The notes under the pieces were generated by a model. That model was not told where the DNA came from. It did not search any database and saw only the letters and a list, made by a program, of their open reading frames with translations. Shown piece after piece: positions 20,326 to 29,243 of a stretch of DNA of 64,000 nucleotides (the stretch's first letter is position 1; every line of letters begins with the position of its first letter). The position numbers and the translations under genes are program-made. The stretch comes from an uncultured Bacteroidota bacterium. GTDB taxonomy: Bacteria > Bacteroidota > Bacteroidia > Flavobacteriales > Flavobacteriaceae. The stretch lies in the NCBI GenBank assembly GCA_902546725.1, contig CACCLB010000003.1, forward strand, positions 1 to 64,000. The letters run 5' to 3'.

Positions 20326-20531
20326 TGAAAAATATCTTTACAGAGCATCCAAAATCTGTAGGTGAAAGCTATTTCCAGCATTTAGTATTTGCCCTAGGAG
20401 TGGGTATAAAGTTGATTTTATGGGGCTTTATCGCCCTTATTCACGCGTTGCTACCCTTTACCTTTAAAACCTATGTATCCCGTCAGATCAACAAACTCTA
20501 CCTAAAAATTAATCGTACTCCAAAATCATAA
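20325..20531 (+). CDS. DUF6356-like small protein, TTG start
   Basis: FTEHPKSVGESYFQHLVFALGVGIKLILWGFIALIHALLPF. Confidence 0.75.
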   Translation: MKNIFTEHPKSVGESYFQHLVFALGVGIKLILWGFIALIHALLPFTFKTYVSRQINKLYLKINRTPKS

Positions 20532-20629
20532 AAGAAAGTGAATTTAGAATACTGACTTTGAATTCCCATGCTTAGTTTTACTGACAAAGTATCGCAGTAA
20601 TAATCACTACCTTTAAACAAAATTTTTGA

Positions 20630-21523
20630 TTGGAATCAAAAGATCACAAATCTGGCTTTGTCAGCATTATCGGAAACCCCAACGTGGGAAAATCAACCTT
20701 GATGAATGCCCTAGTGGGTAAAGAGTTGTCTATTATCACTCATAAAGCACAAACAACCCGGCACAGAATTCTGGGAATTGTAAATGGAGAAGATTTTCAA
20801 ATGGTGCTTTCAGACACTCCAGGTGTAATCAAACCGGCTTATGAAATGCAGGCTTCTATGATGAATTTTGTAAAGGAAGCCCTTGTAGATGCAGATGTCC
20901 TTATTTACATGGTAACCCCAGAAGAAAAAGAGTTAAAGCAGGAACAGTTTTTTGAAAAAATAAAAAAAACCAAAGCTCCACTTTATATACTGATAAATAA
21001 AATTGACCAAATCAGTCAAGAAACACTTGAAAAAGCAGTTTATCATTGGGAAACACAATTCCCAAAAGCCAAGGTTTTACCTATTTCAGCCTTGACAGGT
21101 TTTTATATACCGGAATTGCTGCAAATACTTATTTCAGAACTCCCCACTTCACCCGCCTATTTTCCAAAAGATCAGTTGACCGACAAGCCTGAACGGTTTT
21201 TTGTCAATGAAGCCATACGCGAACAAATTTTGGCACATTACAGCAAAGAAATTCCTTATGCAGTGGAAGTGGTGACCGAAGAATTTCTCGAGGATCCCAA
21301 AATCATCAGAATACGTGCCATTATAATGGTGGAAAGAGAAACACAAAAAGGAATAATTATAGGCGACAAGGGAAGTGCTTTAAAACGTGTAGGTATTGGA
21401 GCTCGAAAATCACTTCAACAGTTTTTTGGTAAAAAAATCCATTTGGAATTGTATGTCAAAGTCTCCAAAAATTGGCGTTCGAGTACACAACAATTAAAGC
21501 GATTTGGGTACAACAATTCTTAA
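20630..21523 (+). CDS. era: GTPase Era, TTG start
   Basis: GNPNVGKSTLMNALVG, DTPG, NKID; KH domain IIGDKGSALKRVGIGAR. Confidence 0.97.
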   Translation: MESKDHKSGFVSIIGNPNVGKSTLMNALVGKELSIITHKAQTTRHRILGIVNGEDFQMVLSDTPGVIKPAYEMQASMMNFVKEALVDADVLIYMVTPEEKELKQEQFFEKIKKTKAPLYILINKIDQISQETLEKAVYHWETQFPKAKVLPISALTGFYIPELLQILISELPTSPAYFPKDQLTDKPERFFVNEAIREQILAHYSKEIPYAVEVVTEEFLEDPKIIRIRAIIMVERETQKGIIIGDKGSALKRVGIGARKSLQQFFGKKIHLELYVKVSKNWRSSTQQLKRFGYNNS

Positions 21524-21563
21524 ATCTTTTCTTTTTTTTTAACTTTAGAGAAAACCCACACCA

Positions 21564-23165
21564 ATGATTAAAAAAATTATTGTTTTAGGATGGCTTTCAC
21601 TGGTTTTATTTTCTTGCCAACAAAAGGTTCAGAATCCACCAAATATCGTCTTTATCATGTCTGATGACCATGCCTATCAGGCTGTAAGTGCTTATGGCTA
21701 CGGACTAAATAATACTCCGAATATCGACAGAATTGCGACTGAAGGAGCGCTGTTTCAAAAAGGATTTGTAACCAATTCTATTTGTGCACCCAGTAGAGCT
21801 GTAATGCTTACAGGTAAACACAGTTTTGTCAACGGTAAAGTGGATAACATACAAGACTTTAATTGGGATCAAGACAACTTTGCCAAGCATTTGCAAAAAG
21901 CAGGATACCAAACCGCTTTGATAGGTAAGATTCATCTCAGGGGTCTTCCTCAAGGATTTGACTATTCGGCAGTACTTCCTGGTCAGGGTCATTACTACAA
22001 TCCAGACTTTATTATTGATGGAATCAAAGAACGTATTGAAGGATATGTAACTTCAATTACTACAGATTTGGCATTGGACTGGCTTAAAACCAAACGCAAA
22101 CAAGAACAGCCATTTTTACTTTTATACCATCAAAAAGCTCCTCACAGAAATTGGCAACCCGAGGAAAAATATCTTACACTTTTTGACGATAAAACCTTTG
22201 ACCCTCCTGCGAATTTTTTTGACGATTATTCCAACAGAGGTACTGCAGCTAAAACCCAAGAAATGCTTATTGCAGCTTCAGAAGAGCAAATTGCAAAGGC
22301 ACATGGAAATGGAGGACATGGTCGATGGGGACATGATTTTAAAATGCTAACTGACCCTTACGGAAATGATACCGGTTTTGATCGTGAGCTTCAACGCTTC
22401 AACCCCATACAAAAACAAGCTTGGCTAAATGCTTACACACCTAAAAACCAAGCCATGAAAACCCAAAAATTAGAAGGAAAAGAACTTGCGCTTTGGAAAT
22501 TCAACCGCTATATTAAAGACTACTTAAGAACCATTCAATCTGTTGATGATGGCGTTGGAGAAGTATTAAACTATCTTGATCAAGAAGGATTGACAGAGAA
22601 CACCATAGTAGTGTATACTTCTGACCAAGGTTTTTATCTTGGTGAGCACGGCTGGTTTGACAAGCGCTTTATGTATGAGGAATCACTTAAAACTCCGATG
22701 TTGATGCGTTATCCTAAAGAAATTCCTGCTGGATCAGTGGTTGATAAAATGATTCAAAATTTGGATTTTGCCCCTACTTTTTTAGACTATGCAGGAGTTG
22801 AAATTCCTCAAAACATGCAAGGAGCTTCCTTTAGAAATATTGTCAATCAAAAAGGAGGTGAATGGAGAGATGCAATTTATTATACCTATTACGAATACCC
22901 TTCTGTCCATATGGTAAAACGCCATTACGGTGTGCGTACCGATCGCTATAAATTGATGCATTTTTATTACGACATTGATGAATGGGAACTATACGATCTG
23001 CAGGAAGATCCTTCTGAAATGAATAATTTATACGACAATCCTGCCTATGAAGAAGTTCAAAAAAGACTGCATCAACGACTTTCTGAGTTAAGGGATCAAT
23101 ACGGTGACTCAGACTCATTGGATCAAATGCATATCGAACGCTATCTTTCGTCAAGAAACAACTAA
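21564..23165 (+). CDS. Sulfatase lipoprotein
   Basis: NIVFIMSDDHAYQAVSAYG; CAPSRAVMLTGKH signature; YTSDQGFYLGEHGWFDKRFMYEESLKTPMLMRYP. Confidence 0.95.
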   Translation: MIKKIIVLGWLSLVLFSCQQKVQNPPNIVFIMSDDHAYQAVSAYGYGLNNTPNIDRIATEGALFQKGFVTNSICAPSRAVMLTGKHSFVNGKVDNIQDFNWDQDNFAKHLQKAGYQTALIGKIHLRGLPQGFDYSAVLPGQGHYYNPDFIIDGIKERIEGYVTSITTDLALDWLKTKRKQEQPFLLLYHQKAPHRNWQPEEKYLTLFDDKTFDPPANFFDDYSNRGTAAKTQEMLIAASEEQIAKAHGNGGHGRWGHDFKMLTDPYGNDTGFDRELQRFNPIQKQAWLNAYTPKNQAMKTQKLEGKELALWKFNRYIKDYLRTIQSVDDGVGEVLNYLDQEGLTENTIVVYTSDQGFYLGEHGWFDKRFMYEESLKTPMLMRYPKEIPAGSVVDKMIQNLDFAPTFLDYAGVEIPQNMQGASFRNIVNQKGGEWRDAIYYTYYEYPSVHMVKRHYGVRTDRYKLMHFYYDIDEWELYDLQEDPSEMNNLYDNPAYEEVQKRLHQRLSELRDQYGDSDSLDQMHIERYLSSRNN

Positions 23166-23233
23166 AACTATTTAATTTAAATTCAGAAATTATAAACTCA
23201 ATTGATCTTCATCTGATTCGACATAAGGAAGCT

Positions 23234-23422
23234 ATGGAAAAAGTAAAAGATACCCTTGCTGAACAGCAGCATAAAGGTTCCTTTTCTTTAACCATTATCA
23301 CAGGCAATTCTACCGTCTTACAGCAACGCATTTTTGATGAAATTTTAAACGATTCTCCCTATACCTATTATATTCCTAGTTGGAATCTAGGACAGATTGT
23401 TGTGGAATATATAGAGTTATAA
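23234..23422 (+). CDS. Smr-domain-like small protein, 5' end uncertain
   Basis: In-frame upstream sequence reads IINSIDLHLIRHKEA, then MEKVKDTL...FSLTIITGNSTVLQQRIFDEIL...VVEYIEL, matching the Smr domain; no ATG/GTG/TTG before the IDLH motif. Confidence 0.5.
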   Translation: MEKVKDTLAEQQHKGSFSLTIITGNSTVLQQRIFDEILNDSPYTYYIPSWNLGQIVVEYIEL

Positions 23423-23603
23423 TCCATTGACTTATTTTCACTTCTTAACATCATTAAATATAATACTTTACATTCTTTTCGTTATATATTATTTGACATA
23501 TAATTTGTATATTTAATGACGGAATTAAGACAGAATAAATTTATCTGTCAAAATTTGTCAAATTAAATGGTAAAAATTAGTTACACGAAAGTACAGTCTC
23601 AAA

Positions 23604-24686
23604 GTGCAAAACACAAAGGACAATGGTATCCGAGAATGTATATCAAAATCCACTAATTGGGACAAGGCAATTAAGCCCACATACAAGAATATATTATTCT
23701 TTAGGCGTGCTAATACAAAAGAAAAGCAATTACAGAATAAAAAAAGTAATCAATTACTCGATGCAGTAATAAAAGAATTGCAGAAACAATACGCAGGTGC
23801 AGAATATCAGGATGGTGTATAACAGTCGATTTCATTAAAAAAGCATTTAGAAGAAATGATTGATTTAAAAGCTGATAAAAGCAAAAACACTATTAGGGGG
23901 TATCATAACTTAAAAAGGGCGTTAGAAAGGTTCTGTGAGGCTCACGGATACAGTTTTACGATGGATTTAAACCGCATTAATCTTCAGTTCGTTGACAAGT
24001 ACCGTTTATGGTTAGTCAATGAAGAAGGATATAAAGGTGATACGGCACATAAATATTTTTCATTATTCGGAAGTACATTAAAAAAGGCAAAGAGTTACGG
24101 AAGATTATATAATAATCCTTACGATGGTGATGTTGAATATCCAAAAAAGTCAGAAGCTAAAATGGTTTATTTGACAGGTGAAGAAGTTCAGAAAATGAAA
24201 TACACGCCATTTAAATACAAGCATATTAAAAATGCATTCCTGTTTATGTGTCATACAGGTATAAGACAAGGTGATTGTTGTAATCTTATTTGGGGTGATT
24301 TGCCTAATATAGATGGCGTGACCAAATTGAATGTAAAGACACAAAAGGCAAAAACAGATATTTATTTTAAGCTACCTAAAGTCGCATTAGATTTATTACC
24401 CAAACGAATGGGTGATGCGGATAAAGTATTTCCAAATTTAAACTTTGATTCAGACACCAATGAAAGATTAAGAATGTGGGCGTATAAATCAGGAGTTAAA
24501 AAACACATCACGCCACACACGGCAAGACATACATTTGCATTTTGGATGTTAAGTGTAAATAACACGCCACTTTACACAGTGTCAAAATTATTAGGTCATA
24601 CTAATGCAAGAACCACTTAAGATAGTTATGGTCACTTATCTACTGAAAATCTTGATGAAGCAATGTTAAAGGCATTCGGAGATTAG
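23604..24686 (+). pseudogene. Tyrosine recombinase/phage integrase, interrupted by two in-frame TAA codons
   Basis: One reading frame from 23604 to 24686; stops at 23820-23822 and 24618-24620; catalytic set GIRQGD, HTARHTF, LLGHTNARTT-*-DSYGHLS. Confidence 0.88.
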
Positions 24687-24723
24687 AAATCCCTGAACTT
24701 AATGAAGAGGATATGCCGATGAT

Positions 24724-25224
24724 TTAGTTATCAATGGGGGTTAGCTTGTAATCATACAATTGTGTTGCAACCAATATATCACTATTATATTCTCTCAATG
24801 AATAAATTAAACCATCTTTCATTTTGAAAATCCACACATATTTATTGTCATATTCACCATTTTTACCTTCAGCATCTCCCTCTTGAATTATTGCCACACC
24901 ATTTTCATCGTAAATAGTATCAACTGTATTCAAGATGATACCATTAGGTAAGATTTCAGGAATTATGTTTTTAAAATATTCATCAAATAAATTATCTCTA
25001 TTCCATAATACCCCTCCTTGTTCAATTATGCCCATCCAAGAAAAAGTAAAATCATTATGAAGTAAACTTTTTGAAACTTCAGGATTTGTAAAAAGATTAT
25101 CAAAAAATGATTGAGCCATTTTTAGATTTGCTTCTGATTTTAATTCCTTTTCACTTTTTTGAGGTTGATTTTGACAAGAAATTATAAATGAAATTAACAT
25201 AATTGAAAATAGAATATTTCTCAT
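24724..25224 (-). CDS. NTF2/SnoaL-like lipoprotein
   Basis: Lipobox ISCQN; fold-like pattern over 166 aa. Confidence 0.65.
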   Translation of the reverse strand: MRNILFSIMLISFIISCQNQPQKSEKELKSEANLKMAQSFFDNLFTNPEVSKSLLHNDFTFSWMGIIEQGGVLWNRDNLFDEYFKNIIPEILPNGIILNTVDTIYDENGVAIIQEGDAEGKNGEYDNKYVWIFKMKDGLIYSLREYNSDILVATQLYDYKLTPIDN

Positions 25225-25280
25225 TTTAATTGATTTATGGTTTATAATATCTCTAAGATATAGAGAATAGGTGTAAAAGA
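25225..25280 (-). promoter_or_regulatory. Shared promoter/5' leader, copy 3
   Basis: Reverse strand CTTTTACACCTATTCTCTATATCTTAGAGATATTATAAACCATAAATCAATTAAA-ATG. Confidence 0.6.
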
Positions 25281-25305
25281 AAAACCCTCCACATCGGGAG
25301 GGTTT
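25281..25305 (-). terminator. Rho-independent terminator (CDS 25326..26018 reads into it)
   Basis: AAACCCTCCCGATGTGGAGGGTTTTTC on the reverse strand. Confidence 0.8.
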
Positions 25306-25325
25306 AATTTTATATAAAAATAAAT

Positions 25326-26018
25326 TTAAAAGTCCATAACACGGACTGACATTACAGTATTAACGACTTTTCTCACACCTGATACTTTCTTAGAAAATTC
25401 TGCAAATGCAGGGTCAGAAAACATTTTTTTAGTGTTTGAAAGTGCAGTTTTGATATCAGGAGCTCCAATCCATACAAAATGAGTAAAGTCTGAATTTTTA
25501 CCTACTATTGGATATGCTAAGCCGTAGGAACTATCTTCATATCCCAACTTTTTAGCCATTTTTTGAGAGAAACTTTTAAATTCCTTTAAGTATAAGCTTG
25601 GGTTTGTTACTTCCATTTGGTATAGCATGAAAACATTGTCTTCCGCCCAATCTTCCCCATTGTACCAAATAGGAGTATTTAACGACTGAGAAACAGCAAC
25701 AGAAAAATCTGCAAGTTTACCATCTAAGAGTAATTGTGCCTCAAGTGATTGCCCATATGACATAAAAGCTTGTTCAAAAGCCGCTTCATTAGGAAAGCAT
25801 ATTTGAAGTGAATGTGTAGAATCAGTCGATCCATTAATAGCATATGCAAATAATGACTTTGTTCCTTGAATATTCTTACCCCATTCAGTATTCATTGCAG
25901 TAGAAAGCGCTGATACTACCATTTCGGGATTCTCTGCCTTAATGTCTAAAAACAAACAATATTGAGCATTTAATGATATTGTACCCAATAATAAAATTGA
26001 TAATAATAATTTTTTCAT
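25326..26018 (-). CDS. Secreted hypothetical protein, 230 aa
   Basis: Signal peptide MKKLLLSILLLGTISLNAQ; complete ORF. Confidence 0.75.
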   Translation of the reverse strand: MKKLLLSILLLGTISLNAQYCLFLDIKAENPEMVVSALSTAMNTEWGKNIQGTKSLFAYAINGSTDSTHSLQICFPNEAAFEQAFMSYGQSLEAQLLLDGKLADFSVAVSQSLNTPIWYNGEDWAEDNVFMLYQMEVTNPSLYLKEFKSFSQKMAKKLGYEDSSYGLAYPIVGKNSDFTHFVWIGAPDIKTALSNTKKMFSDPAFAEFSKKVSGVRKVVNTVMSVRVMDF

Positions 26019-26062
26019 TTTAATTGATTTATGGTTAATAATACATCTAATATACAGAGAAA
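26019..26062 (-). promoter_or_regulatory. Shared promoter/5' leader, copy 4
   Basis: Reverse strand TTCTCTGTATATTAGATGTATTATTAACCATAAATCAATTAAA-ATG. Confidence 0.6.
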
Positions 26063-26135
26063 GAGTTAATATAAAAACTTTAAATTCTTCTAAATGTTTT
26101 TTTATAACTTTATGATGAATTTAATGAGGTAGATT

Positions 26136-26420
26136 ATGTTGGGCTTGAATGATATTCAGTATTTGTATGAATTCCTTTTTTGGTTAATTACTTTTTTAAT
26201 TCTAAAGATGGTGTGGCACAAGCCAAGGTTTCGCCTTGCCTATGCTTATGTAGTAGCTGGGTTTAATTTATTTGCTATAGTCATGTACACCCTATCTTCC
26301 ATCTCTGGTCAAATGGATCCGCTTACCTCTTTTTCTTTTGCTTTTTTACATGTAATGGTTTCTACTGTAATGTTAACTCTGGTTTACAAGGAGATAAGAA
26401 TGGAAAATAAAGAAAGATAA
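26136..26420 (+). CDS. Hypothetical membrane protein, 3 TM
   Basis: Hydrophobic ORF of 94 aa. Confidence 0.65.
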   Translation: MLGLNDIQYLYEFLFWLITFLILKMVWHKPRFRLAYAYVVAGFNLFAIVMYTLSSISGQMDPLTSFSFAFLHVMVSTVMLTLVYKEIRMENKER

Positions 26421-26444
26421 ATTAAGTCTAGTTAAGAATTGGTT

Positions 26445-26846
26445 TTAATCCTCTACTCTAAAAGCGTGTTCAATTAAAAGAGCTAAAGGAGCGTAGTCAA
26501 GTGTTTTTTCATGAGTTGCTTCTAATATTAATTTAGGAGCTTTACCTGATCTTTCTGCCTGTAACCACCTCGTTACACACAAACACCACTTATCGCCAGC
26601 TTTTAGACCAGGAAATTGATAATAAGGTATGGGTGTGATTAAATTATTCCCTTTAGATGCTGAAAATATTAAAAATTCATCTGTCATAATTGCACATACA
26701 GTATGAGTGCCTGTGTCTTGTGATACTGTTCTACAAAAACCATCTCTGAAATAACCAGTCATTGGGCTTTTACAACAAGGCTCAAGAGGTTCGCCAAATA
26801 CATTCTTTTCCATAAAACGAATATAACATATTATAGAAACTAGCAC
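26445..26846 (-). CDS. DUF2237 family protein
   Basis: NVFGEPLEPCCKSPMTGYFRDGFCRT...GTHTVCAIMTDEFLIFSASKGNNLITP...GLKAGDKWCLCVTRWLQA; likely start at MEKNVFGEP (about 26813). Confidence 0.93.
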   Translation of the reverse strand: MLVSIICYIRFMEKNVFGEPLEPCCKSPMTGYFRDGFCRTVSQDTGTHTVCAIMTDEFLIFSASKGNNLITPIPYYQFPGLKAGDKWCLCVTRWLQAERSGKAPKLILEATHEKTLDYAPLALLIEHAFRVED

Positions 26847-26984
26847 CTTCTCTTTTTATATTCGCTTGCTCTTTAAGGATCTATTGTTATGTAAGATAAT
26901 TTATCAATCTAAATATCAGGTGATTACAAAATATAAGTGGTTTTTTGTAAATAAAACTTGACATTTTGATGAAAGAATCTATTT

Positions 26985-27401
26985 TTGTCAGATAAACTTT
27001 ACAAAATGAATAAAAAAGAGAGAAAAAAACACCTCATCCACCTAGCCTTTTGGACATGGTCTTGGGTACTTACTTTGGCAATCGCTACGTTTGGACCGGA
27101 ATTTTTTTGGGAGGAAAAATCAGCACTCACAATAGTGGCAATAGTCGTTAACCTTGCTATCGGTATTTTAATGGTTTTGGCGAATAGAAAATTATTTAAC
27201 CACTATGATGAATTGGAACGGAAAATTCATTTGGAATCTATGGGGTTAACCCTTGGGCTTGCAGTGATTATTGGACTTACTTATTCCTTATTGGATCAAA
27301 AAAATCTAATCCATTCTGATGCAGAAATAGGATTTCTTGTTGGCTTTATTAGCATTACATATATGATTAGCTTAATGGTCAATAGAAAAAGGTACTCATG
27401 A
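26985..27401 (+). CDS. Integral membrane protein paired with an XRE regulator
   Basis: Four hydrophobic segments; likely start at MNKKERKKH; overlaps the next gene by 4 nt (ATGA). Confidence 0.75.
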   Translation: MSDKLYKMNKKERKKHLIHLAFWTWSWVLTLAIATFGPEFFWEEKSALTIVAIVVNLAIGILMVLANRKLFNHYDELERKIHLESMGLTLGLAVIIGLTYSLLDQKNLIHSDAEIGFLVGFISITYMISLMVNRKRYS

Positions 27402-27598
27402 AAAATAAGGTGCGTGAATTGCGAAAACTCCAAGGGTTAACTCAAGAACAATTAGCGGAGCTCATCGGAGTATCCAGACAGACAATTAACGCTATCGAAA
27501 AAGAAAAATTTGATCCTAGTTTACCAACCGCGTTTAAAATGTCAAAACTTTTTGGATATCCAATCGAACAGTTTTTTTTATACCAAGAAACAGAATAA
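27398..27598 (+). CDS. XRE-family HTH transcriptional regulator
   Basis: VRELRKLQGLTQEQLAELIGVSRQTINAIEKEKFDPSLPTAFKMSKLF. Confidence 0.95.
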   Translation: MKNKVRELRKLQGLTQEQLAELIGVSRQTINAIEKEKFDPSLPTAFKMSKLFGYPIEQFFLYQETE

Positions 27599-27621
27599 TA
27601 TATCGTGGAAGTTGAATGGAA

Positions 27622-27683
27622 AAAGTAAAAAACAAATGTAACGTTTGCTTCTCAAAGTAAAAAATGTTACGTTTGCGTTACAT
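27622..27683 (+). promoter_or_regulatory. Candidate operator: imperfect direct repeat with an inverted half-site
   Basis: AAAGTAAAAAACAAATGTAACGTTTGC and AAAGTAAAAAATGTTACGTTTGC, ending GCGTTACAT. Confidence 0.5.
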
Positions 27684-27702
27684 AGACAAATAAAACAACA
27701 CC

Positions 27703-28098
27703 ATGGAAATAGAAATTATAATCCCTATTATTGGTATGCTGACGGGCATCATTCTCCCTGTATCAGTATTTATCTGGCAGTATAAAGATGCTAAAGGAAA
27801 AAGAGAAGCAGTGATTGAAATCTCTAAAAATTTGGATGATCCTTCAAAAGTAGAAGAGTTATTATCCATTTTTGAAGAACGCAAAAAACAACCTATTGAT
27901 TACAGAAGAGGAGGGATAATTACACTTTTTGTAGGCTTAGGGCTCTTTTCTCTGGGATACTTTTTCCTGGGAAATATTTTAAGGGGTGTTGGGGCTTTGG
28001 TAGGACTAATAGGCATTGGTGTATTAATAGCTGGATACTTATATCCTAATACAGGAGAGGAATTAACAGATGCAGTTGAAGAATTTGAGAAAAAATAA
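27703..28098 (+). CDS. Small membrane protein with three predicted TM segments
   Basis: N-terminal TM, charged middle, two C-terminal TM; 131 aa. Confidence 0.75.
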   Translation: MEIEIIIPIIGMLTGIILPVSVFIWQYKDAKGKREAVIEISKNLDDPSKVEELLSIFEERKKQPIDYRRGGIITLFVGLGLFSLGYFFLGNILRGVGALVGLIGIGVLIAGYLYPNTGEELTDAVEEFEKK

Positions 28099-28101
28099 TT
28101 A

Positions 28102-28317
28102 ATGGGTAAAAACCACAAAAAACTTTCAAATAATTTAGAAGAGAGACGAAAGTCTATAGGGTTAACCCAGCAAGAATTATCAGTTAAAGCTGAGGTCTCT
28201 CGAAAGAGTATCAATGCTATTGAAAATGGAGTTTATGTTCCCTCTACAGTCTTAGCACTTAAAATTTCGAAAACCTTAAGTTGTAAAGTAGAGGACCTAT
28301 TTCAGCTTCCTGAATAA
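28102..28317 (+). CDS. XRE-family HTH transcriptional regulator
   Basis: LEERRKSIGLTQQELSVKAEVSRKSINAIENGVYVPSTVLALKISKTL. Confidence 0.93.
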   Translation: MGKNHKKLSNNLEERRKSIGLTQQELSVKAEVSRKSINAIENGVYVPSTVLALKISKTLSCKVEDLFQLPE

Positions 28318-28478
28318 TTTGATAAAGAATTGTATAGAGTGGGTTGACTGGGAAAAGTTATACCCCTATATTTTCAAGTAAAAAATATTAAATCAAAATC
28401 TCTTGAAAAATAAAAACCAAAACTTTGATCAGCTAACAAATTTTAAGAATACCCCTCAATATTGATGATATTCACATA

Positions 28479-28977
28479 TCAATTTCTTGGTTTAGAAAAT
28501 TGATTCATTGTGATAATTTTTCCACCTTCAAATCTAAAAGTTTCCATCCAATTAAAGCCAGAGGGCGTCCCATCTTTGGATACGATATTAGCATTGTCCC
28601 ACAAAAGAATCCATTCATGTCCATTAGCCCTTTACAGCAAGATTTACGGCAATCTGATAATCTTGTATTTCAATTGAAGAATAAACTTCAATCATAAACT
28701 GCATACATTTTTCTTTACCCTCTAATCTCGAACCATCTTCCAATGCAAAAACAACATCATCTGACAGATTACTTCCTGACATTTCATAATCCTTATTAAT
28801 TATGTACTGGTGCATTTCTTGAACTTTGAGAACTAACTCAGGATTTCCAATTTTAAAGTCATCGAGATAGGTAGCTTCATAGATATAATCTACTTTTTTT
28901 GATTCAACGGATTTGTCTTGCTGAGGCTGACCACAGGATATAAATAGAATAACAAATACAAGTAAAGCTTTTTTCGT
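28479..28977 (-). pseudogene. NTF2/SnoaL-like lipoprotein with ATG-to-ACG start loss and a frameshift
   Basis: ACG-KKALLVFVILFISCGQPQQDKS...IAVNLAVKG* then, +1 frame, NGHEWILLWDNANIVSKDGTPSGFNWMETFRFEGGKIITMNQFSKPRN*. Confidence 0.82.
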
Positions 28978-29030
28978 TTTAATTGATTTATGGTTAATAC
29001 CTTCAAGTTAGAAATTTTAGATTACATAAC
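28978..29030 (-). promoter_or_regulatory. Shared promoter/5' leader, copy 5 (before a pseudogene)
   Basis: Reverse strand TTCTAACTTGAAGGTATTAACCATAAATCAATTAAA-ACG. Confidence 0.55.
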
Positions 29031-29243
29031 AATTTCCTCCCCCCTGTTCAAATAGAATAACCCTTTTTAAAACCATCCCCTTGTGTTTGGGTTTAGGTTT
29101 AGGTTAGAAGGGCCTGAAAGGTTTTATCAACTATCCACTGATCAACTTAAAAAACCCCCTATTAAATGCTTAGAGCGAAATTTTATTCAATAGTCCTGCT
29201 CGAATTAAATTAGACGAGATTTGAATTATACCTATTTGTGTAA

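Noticed and set aside
23604-24686. Stop-codon recoding or readthrough in the recombinase
   Set aside because: Two TAA codons with no recoding context seen; a C-to-T nonsense mutation before the catalytic Tyr is simpler
23400-29000. Intact mobile element or defence island after the recombinase
   Set aside because: No transposase, restriction, toxin or phage structural genes were recognised and no clear terminal repeats; only a decayed integrase and small genes remain
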